Source: Caenorhabditis elegans (taxonomy: Eukaryota; Nematoda; Chromadorea; Rhabditida; Rhabditidae). From it: DNA of 64,000 nt. The stretch lies in NCBI RefSeq assembly GCF_000002985.6, contig NC_003280.10, positions 7,436,501 to 7,500,500 on the forward strand, given 5' to 3'. How positions within the stretch are numbered: the first letter of the stretch is position 1; every line of letters starts with the position of its first letter. Below, in pieces: positions 58,210 through 64,000 of the stretch. The translations under genes and the position numbers were made by a program. The notes beneath the pieces are model-generated. The model saw nothing but the letters and a program-made list of their open reading frames with translations, had not been told where the DNA came from and did no database searches.

Positions 58210-59455
58210 ATGTCAAAACAACAGGAACAGGATACCCCAAGCTTTGGGGAAAGTAAGAGCAATTTTCGAAATTCTGTATTAATTTTGAGAAAATTTCAGT
58301 TCGTCAGCGGCTTCAAGCTGGTGAAGATTTTGATTTAGCACATCGGCTGCAAGAAAGGGAATATGAGATGTAAGAGTAATTACGTGGGCGCCTTTAAATT
58401 TCACTTTTAATTTGATAATTCGACAGGTACTACAATCATAATCGTAATGTGAATGGAACGATAGTGGGTGATAGAAAGAAGACGAGAGAGGAACAGATTG
58501 CTGAAGATGAACATGCAGCTTCATTGAGACGGCTAGGACATGCCGAAAGGTATTTCATATATTCGAATTAAGAAAACTTGAAGAGTCTTCTAAGCAAAAC
58601 GGTACATTATTTTATGATTCAAAATTTACATAACATTGAAACAACTTTTAAAAAAAATTTATTTGAACCATGCAGCTTCATTGAGACGGTTGAGACATGC
58701 TGCAAGGTATTTTTATATTCGAATTAGGAAAACTTATCGAATCTTCAAGAAAAACGGTTAATTATTTTATGCTTCAAAATTGACAACAACTTTAGAAAAA
58801 TTGAAACATTTATTTGAACGCAAATATAACTTTAAGATTAATTTGAATGAGCAAATATCATCAGATCTTTACGATAATTTTCAATTAAAAATTAAACAAT
58901 TGAACTGTCCAATGAATATTTGTTTCCTCTCAAGCGGATTGCACTGCGGATTTAGCAGTAAAATAATGTGTTATTCTTTTTTTTTTGAAACTAATAAAAT
59001 TGAAAACACAATTTCGTCCCAATGACGGTATTTTACTATTTACAGAAGCATGTCAGATGAAGAATATGCAAGACAATTACAAGAAGAAATGGATCGATTG
59101 GATGCATCAATTCAAATGGATAAAGAAGCTCAATTGAGAGAAGATGCAAGAATGGCATGGCTACTGCAACAAGAATCTTCAGCTACTCCTGCTCCATCAA
59201 GACATTCTGGAGATTTGATTTCATTCGAGGATCAGGTACTAAATACCACAACTTATGTGACTGAAGTCCAATACAATAACATGGCTAACCGTTTTCTAGG
59301 TTTGTGCATGTAATTAGAAGCTTACTTATTTTATCACCTTCACAGAAGAGCAACCATCCCCATCACCAACACAATCACAGCTAATCACTCTGTCACCGAC
59401 TAACCCATTTTTCAATGACGTTGAAGAGTACTACTCACAGCAACATCAGAATTAG
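58210..59455 (+). CDS. CCDC50-like coiled-coil protein (199 aa)
   Basis: Five exons: 58210-58252, 58300-58369, 58427-58549, 59046-59299 and 59346-59455, 199 residues. The N-terminal region FDLAHRLQEREYEMYYN and the repeated EYARQLQEEMDRL, ARMAWLLQQE segments match the LAxxLQE-type helices of CCDC50 (Ymer), an EGFR-pathway and ubiquitin-binding adaptor in vertebrates. The C-terminus is Ser/Pro-rich with NPFFNDVEEYYSQ, where NPF could bind EH domains. Soluble, strongly helical. Intron 3 contains a partial tandem duplication of exon 3. The exon-4 donor was placed at 59300 because only that keeps the last exon in frame; an earlier donor at 59236 would not. Confidence 0.75.
58512..58819 (+). repeat. 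Two-copy tandem duplication including the end of an exon
   Basis: A unit of 157 bp (58512-58668) is repeated at 58669-58819. It contains the last 38 nt of exon 3 with its GT donor. The second copy has drifted (GGTTGAGACATGCTGCAAG for GGCTAGGACATGCCGAAAG) but keeps a GTATTT donor. Confidence 0.8.
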
Positions 59456-59929
59456 TGAAGTGTGTTCTTTGGCTAAAAACCATGCAACAACTAGAATTTT
59501 AATATAATCTACAGAACGCTTGTTTTTGTTTTTAGCCACAACAGTCATCCAACACAACAACATCATCATCTTGTCAATCGGCTAATAACTCATAAATCAT
59601 GTCAACTTTCGCTTTCATTGGTCACTGATATGCGCTCTTTTCAATGTGTAATTTCTTTAATGAACACATATTCTTGTTGGTTTTGCAAAAGTACTTTTAA
59701 AAAGGGAAATGAAAATAAGGTCAATGTGTGTTGACTAACTGCATCTAGGTTCTTTATTGCGAGGAAAAACACAAATGACCACCGACAAGAACAACCAGGA
59801 GGGAGGTATCTAGACACAGGTCAAGTGACAAATATAAGAGGCGATGGTGGGGTATTTAAGAATGACCGAGACTGGTCCGACCTCCGATATTCTGGTCATT
59901 TGTCCACTTCCTACTTGCCAGTCAACATC
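59456..59929. promoter_or_regulatory. Upstream region of the TIL inhibitor gene
   Basis: A 474-bp spacer. A TATA-like AATATAAGAGGCG lies about 100 bp before the ATG. Nothing else stands out. Confidence 0.4.
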
Positions 59930-60779
59930 ATGAAACATCTTCTCATTGTGTCTCTCGTTTTCGTGGTTAGTTTATTGTTATGGTCATTAATTTATATTAA
60001 CAAACAGAAACAACTTTCTTTTTTTTCCATATAATTCTTGTTTTAAGACTATCATCTGGAAAATAGAATGTGAAACTGATATGTATGATGATTCATCAAT
60101 TGTTAAAACAGAGGAAACTGAGGAAGTGAAGCCATGTGAGTTTGTTTTTCATTAAAGCTGCAATAACAAAACAATCTTGAAAACAATATCTTCACGAAAT
60201 AATATCTATACTTTGCGATATGTGCGTAATTCTACAGTCAGCAGTAGTCACTGCTATGAGGTTTCTGATGAGCACATCGAAAATTAACTTTGTAAAATTA
60301 AGATAGTTGGAAAGCCAAACGTTAGACTGAAACTCTGGTGGTTGAGCTACGATGAATGCATCTGAGCTAAGATTATGTTACTCGGTAATATGATGCTGAA
60401 AGATATGAAAAATACGATCGCGAATTTTTCATGACATTCTTTTTTTTGATCCATCGCCAAAACAGTAAAAACAAACCGCGAATGAAAAAATGAAGGAAAG
60501 AGCCCAGCCTATCAGGTAGATCAAAAATATATTCTCTGAGAAAATTGCGATTGAACTTTTCGGTTATTGTAGAACTGATGTCAACTTCACTTTTTTTCAG
60601 GTGGATTAAATGAAGTTTGGATGGTTTGTTCATCATGTGAAGAAGAATGTGGTAAAACACCTCAACCATGTCCAAGAATCTGCCAACCGGCACGTTGTCA
60701 ATGTCCAGCACACAAAGGATACCGAAGAGATGGTCAAGGAAATTGCATTTTCTGTCATGATTCTGTACCAAAGCTTTAA
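59930..60779 (+). CDS. Secreted TIL-domain protease inhibitor (100 aa)
   Basis: Three exons, 59930-59965, 60048-60135 and 60601-60779, join in frame to 100 residues. The first exon is a signal peptide start (MKHLLIVSLVFV, continuing TIIWKIEC). A short acidic linker leads to a trypsin-inhibitor-like module with ten cysteines: CGLNEVWMVCSSCEEECG, CPRICQPARCQCP, YRRDGQGNCIFC. The reactive loop would fall around QPAR, but P1 cannot be fixed by eye. Such inhibitors block serine proteases in the body cavity, gut or ejaculate. The last intron is 465 bp. An open frame on the opposite strand is a shadow. Confidence 0.87.
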
Positions 60780-60871
60780 AAAGTAGAGATTTAAAATTTC
60801 ATATTTCTATTTTCAAATTGTAATTATCAAATTCGAAAAACCCGTTATTATCATGAAGGCAATATTCTTTT

Positions 60872-62975
60872 TCACTTTTTCCACATCTCGTTGAGCAAAT
60901 CAAAATGTGTATTTGATTCTTTTTCCAATTGACGACTCGGTCGACTTGTAATGATTTTATGTAAGGGAGGAGGATCGGCAGGTAACATTTCACTTGTCTC
61001 TGGCGATTCTGGATTGAACAAGAATGGTAGAGCCCTTCTAAAAAAGATACAACATTTACAAAAACATTTAAAATTTTACCTAGACGCCAGCCGAAGTTGC
61101 TTATTTTGAACGACTGCAACAATTGGAAATACAACTGCGTATATGGGAATCACGAGTAATACAACTTCCGAGAACGGTGCAAATCCCACAATAAGACGTT
61201 CATCAGCATACCTTAATTTGTATTTTCAAGATGGAAACTTTTATTTTAAATACCTATATATTATTGCAAAAGCTAACATAGACCCAAGACCAATGAACCC
61301 GAGAATTGCATGAACTGTGATAGAAGGAATTAAAATTTTCATGATTCTCACATTTTCCTGCAAATATAAATTTTTTAAATTAAAATGAAACAAAATATTC
61401 ACCTGTAATTGATATCTTTCAGACAATGAATGCATTGCTTTGTTCACAAATTCGTTCACTTGTCTTCGTTGATTTGATTGAAGAAGTACTGAAAGTTAGA
61501 AAACTGAAGATGTAGGGTTTTTGGATACATCGCAAAAATCATGTTTTGGCGGGTTTCAATTTAATTTGAGAAATGTTTGTGAAGTTGGATTTTTTTTAAT
61601 AGGAAGCTTCTTATTTCTTCCAAAATTTTTCCAATATGATTTGTAAGCATTTCTCTAATAGAAGAGATTTGCAGATCACCCACATTTTTAAAAGACTTAC
61701 AGACAAAATAAACCAGTGTGGCAACTTCCAAGGCTGACATAAAACACAATGAGAAAACTGAAGTTCTTGGATGAGACACGTATGCTGTACAGTAATGCAC
61801 GTATCCAGGATCAGATCGAAGAAGAACTGAGAATACTGCAACTATGATACAAACAAACCATTGTCCTGTGACTAAGACAAGTCCTACTACTCGAGAACCG
61901 TTTGCCTAAAACATTTAAATCAAGAATTATAGAACTTTTTTTTTAAAGTTCACCTCATAAGTTTTATACTTCAAAGTTGCAATTGTTCGCTCAATTGCCA
62001 AAACAATAATTCCACAAAGTGTTGCATAAATGGATAAAACAACTGGAAACCTGAGAATTGCACATTTTCGAGCTTCATACATAGAATCACAAGCATTGTC
62101 TGCTGTCAAAGTGAGTGCCAAACTGAAAATCCAAGAAGAAAAGTCTTGAAAAAAGCTTCACGACTCACTGGTAGAATGCAATAAAATCAAGTTGAAGGCA
62201 CGCAATGAGTGCTGCAAATGCGAGAGATGCAAGCGATATTCGAAGATTTCGATGCAAATTTCTTGATGATGAGTTTAAAAGTACGTAGATAAAGAGAGAT
62301 GATGATATGGCTCCAAATGTGCAGAAGAATATGTGCACGAGACGGATCGTCTAAATAGGTTTTTTGAAATTAACAAAGCGTAACAAGTATTTGTACAAAT
62401 GTTTTTTTTTCAAATTTTAAATGTTAAATGCTTTTCATAATAATTCTCTTTTCTTATTTTTTATCATTCCAATTAGCCTGTTGATATGAAAATATTAAAT
62501 TTAAAAAGTTAACCTGCAGTTTGGCAGCAGACACGCGTCTTCTAAGAAGTCTTTTCAATTTAGTAAAACATATTATTTTTACCTGCATAAAAGAATTCGT
62601 TGTTGCATGAAATGCAATCTGACAATCATCTTCTGTGTAATTCTGAATTGAGACAGAATGTGAGATTAGTGCCTGAAATGAAGTTACATTTCAGAAAATA
62701 GAAAACTGAAAAGTTCTCAGAGTGGTTGAATTTGAGCTTAAAAGGCAAGAGAATCGCTAATTGAGTCTGGATGCACTTCCTCTTATCTCGTCATTTTCTA
62801 AAAAGATGTTTCGTTGAACTTGAGATGGCAAACTTGAACGTTTGGTAAATCGATTATACATATGTGTATCGACAATTTTCTTGGAAAAATCAAACACTAC
62901 CCAACATTGCACATTTTTGAAAATTTGGAAAAAAGTTACCTTTCTGGCAGTTTTAACAAAATCATCAGATGGCAT
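60872..62975 (-). CDS. Serpentine receptor class beta (srb) chemoreceptor
   Basis: Multi-exon 7TM receptor on the minus strand. The proposed start is the ATG at 62975 (MPSDDFVKTARK), joining in phase to ISHSVSIQNYTEDDCQIAFH, the srb-type extracellular N-terminus. TM blocks follow: LVHIFFCTFGAISSSLFIYV, FAALIACLQLDFIAFYH, FPVVLSIYATLCGIIVLAIE, the ERTIATLKYKTYE motif after TM3 that marks srb proteins, VVGLVLVTGQWFVCIIVAVF, a TM5 region, and TM7 (VVLLVIPIYAVVFPIVAVV). The last exon, 61038-60872, is a cytoplasmic tail ending NEMWKK. Expected in chemosensory cilia. The exact member is not assigned. The upstream boundary is the least certain part. Confidence 0.82.
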
Positions 62976-64000
62976 GTGTTTTGTCTGAAAATTCGGGGTA
63001 AAATGAGAGCGAAAAGAAAAAACGAGGAAAAGGAGATGAGAACCAAAAACGTGCGAAGAGTGGATTATGCAAATGGAGACTTCCGGAGGAGTGACTAGAC
63101 AAACTATTACGGAAAAAGGATAGAAATAGGCCAGAATAGGGGCTCTTAACACATTTTCAAAAGATCAGAAAATATGCTAAGTTTCAGTGGTTCGGATCTG
63201 TGACTTGAAATACTTATTAATTGAAAATTAATTTAAAAAGGGAATTCCAAAAAATCTTCTTTCAATAATTCAGATTAATAATTCAGAAACTGTTCTTTAT
63301 TTCTATTCATATAGGACTAAAATGTTTGAATTTAAAATAGCCACAGTCTTATGAATCACTAACTAGCACCCTTCTGCTCTATTTCCGCATGACTTAAATG
63401 AAATATGGTTGTTTATCAAGCAAAGATATAGTAAGAAGGTTATAAGCAATTTATTATGCGCAACACGGAGAAGAGAACCCATATGAAGAAAAATGCTAAT
63501 GGAAATAAATAAATGGTTCCTTTCCTGATGATAGAAAGGGAGTATATATTAAAGTAAAAGAGACACAAAAAAGCACACTTCTTGTTGTAGAGAGTGCTGA
63601 AGCATGGCCAAAAACAGAAAGAAAAAGAAGAAGAAGAACAAACACTATTTCAGTATGTAACCGAGCAGATTGAGCCCTTCTCTCAGAAAATAGGAGACGA
63701 AAAAAATGGAAGAGGGGTGGAGAGACTCGTGGGAATTTTCTGCTGGGTTGCCCCACGAGATTCTCATTTGTTTCCATTAGCAACTTTAATGAAATTAAAT
63801 TCAATAAAAATGTTCTTGAATTATAGTTAATGTGAGTAGGCACTTTAATCGGCTGCCAATTAATACATTATAAATTGTTGGGCGGCAAGAATAATACAGG
63901 AAGCATGACATCCTGACAAAACAGTATAAAAATCAGCTAAATATGTATTCTATCGAAAACTCGGCAGTTGCGGCTGCAAAATTTCATTCAGTTTTTCAAG
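62976..64000. other. Intergenic region to the right edge
   Basis: No gene supported. Open frames near 63496-63843 are purine/pyrimidine-biased and without splice sites. It likely includes the srb promoter. Confidence 0.45.

Noticed and set aside
60373-60771. A 132-codon minus-strand open frame
   Set aside because: It is antisense to the last TIL exon and its intron and has no supporting splice sites.

Overview
The window is nuclear DNA of a Caenorhabditis nematode, almost certainly C. elegans or a very close relative. It is AT-rich, with short introns of the GTAAG...TTTTCAG type. The gene block ubc-6 / aka-1 / cah-2 (as I recall, clone D1022 on C. elegans chromosome II) is recognisable from the proteins, and nematode-only families are present (srd and srb chemoreceptors, astacins, TIL inhibitors). 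No bacterial-style operons, CRISPR arrays or rRNA/tRNA genes were seen. Strain and exact coordinates cannot be fixed from sequence alone.

Layout. 1-499: the 5' end of a minus-strand srd-like receptor running off the left edge. 1206-18413: a giant, nearly perfect palindrome with arms of about 4.74 kb of shared sequence and a 1.2 kb repetitive loop. Its left arm has been enlarged by a 5'-truncated, frame-broken Ty3/gypsy LTR element (2837-7722) and by a 1.5 kb tandem array whose units each carry a 47-bp intron-like segment. 18405-18676: the last exon of a plus-strand srd-like receptor lacking its other exons. 18743-22306: three tandem dienelactone-hydrolase genes. 23036-23526: a small secreted thrombospondin-1-like protein. 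23610-26175: 3' exons of a rhodopsin-like GPCR, with a small plus-strand transcription unit inside an intron. 26176-35651: a gene-poor block with several MITEs. 35652-36008: a 74-residue protein.

36648-42032: aka-1, a FYVE-domain PKA anchor with a SARA-like C-terminal half. 42775-44008: ubc-6, a tail-anchored ER ubiquitin-conjugating enzyme of the UBE2J1 type, divergent from aka-1. 44417-48898: cah-2, a secreted carbonic-anhydrase-related protein. 51742-53161: a single-pass membrane protein of unknown function. 54971-57143: an astacin metalloprotease with EGF and CUB modules. 58210-59455: a CCDC50-like coiled-coil protein. 59930-60779: a TIL-type protease inhibitor. 60872-62975: an srb chemoreceptor.

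The ordinary genes are independent rather than one pathway. Those with a predictable connection are ER-associated degradation (ubc-6), PKA anchoring at phosphoinositide membranes (aka-1), extracellular proteolysis and its control (astacin and TIL inhibitor) and chemosensation (srd, srb, GPCR). The most unusual part is the palindrome: if transcribed it would make a multi-kilobase hairpin RNA, it carries a serial array of intron-like modules, and it sits between two incomplete srd genes. Exon boundaries were deduced by hand from reading frame and splice consensus; spans given for genes include introns.
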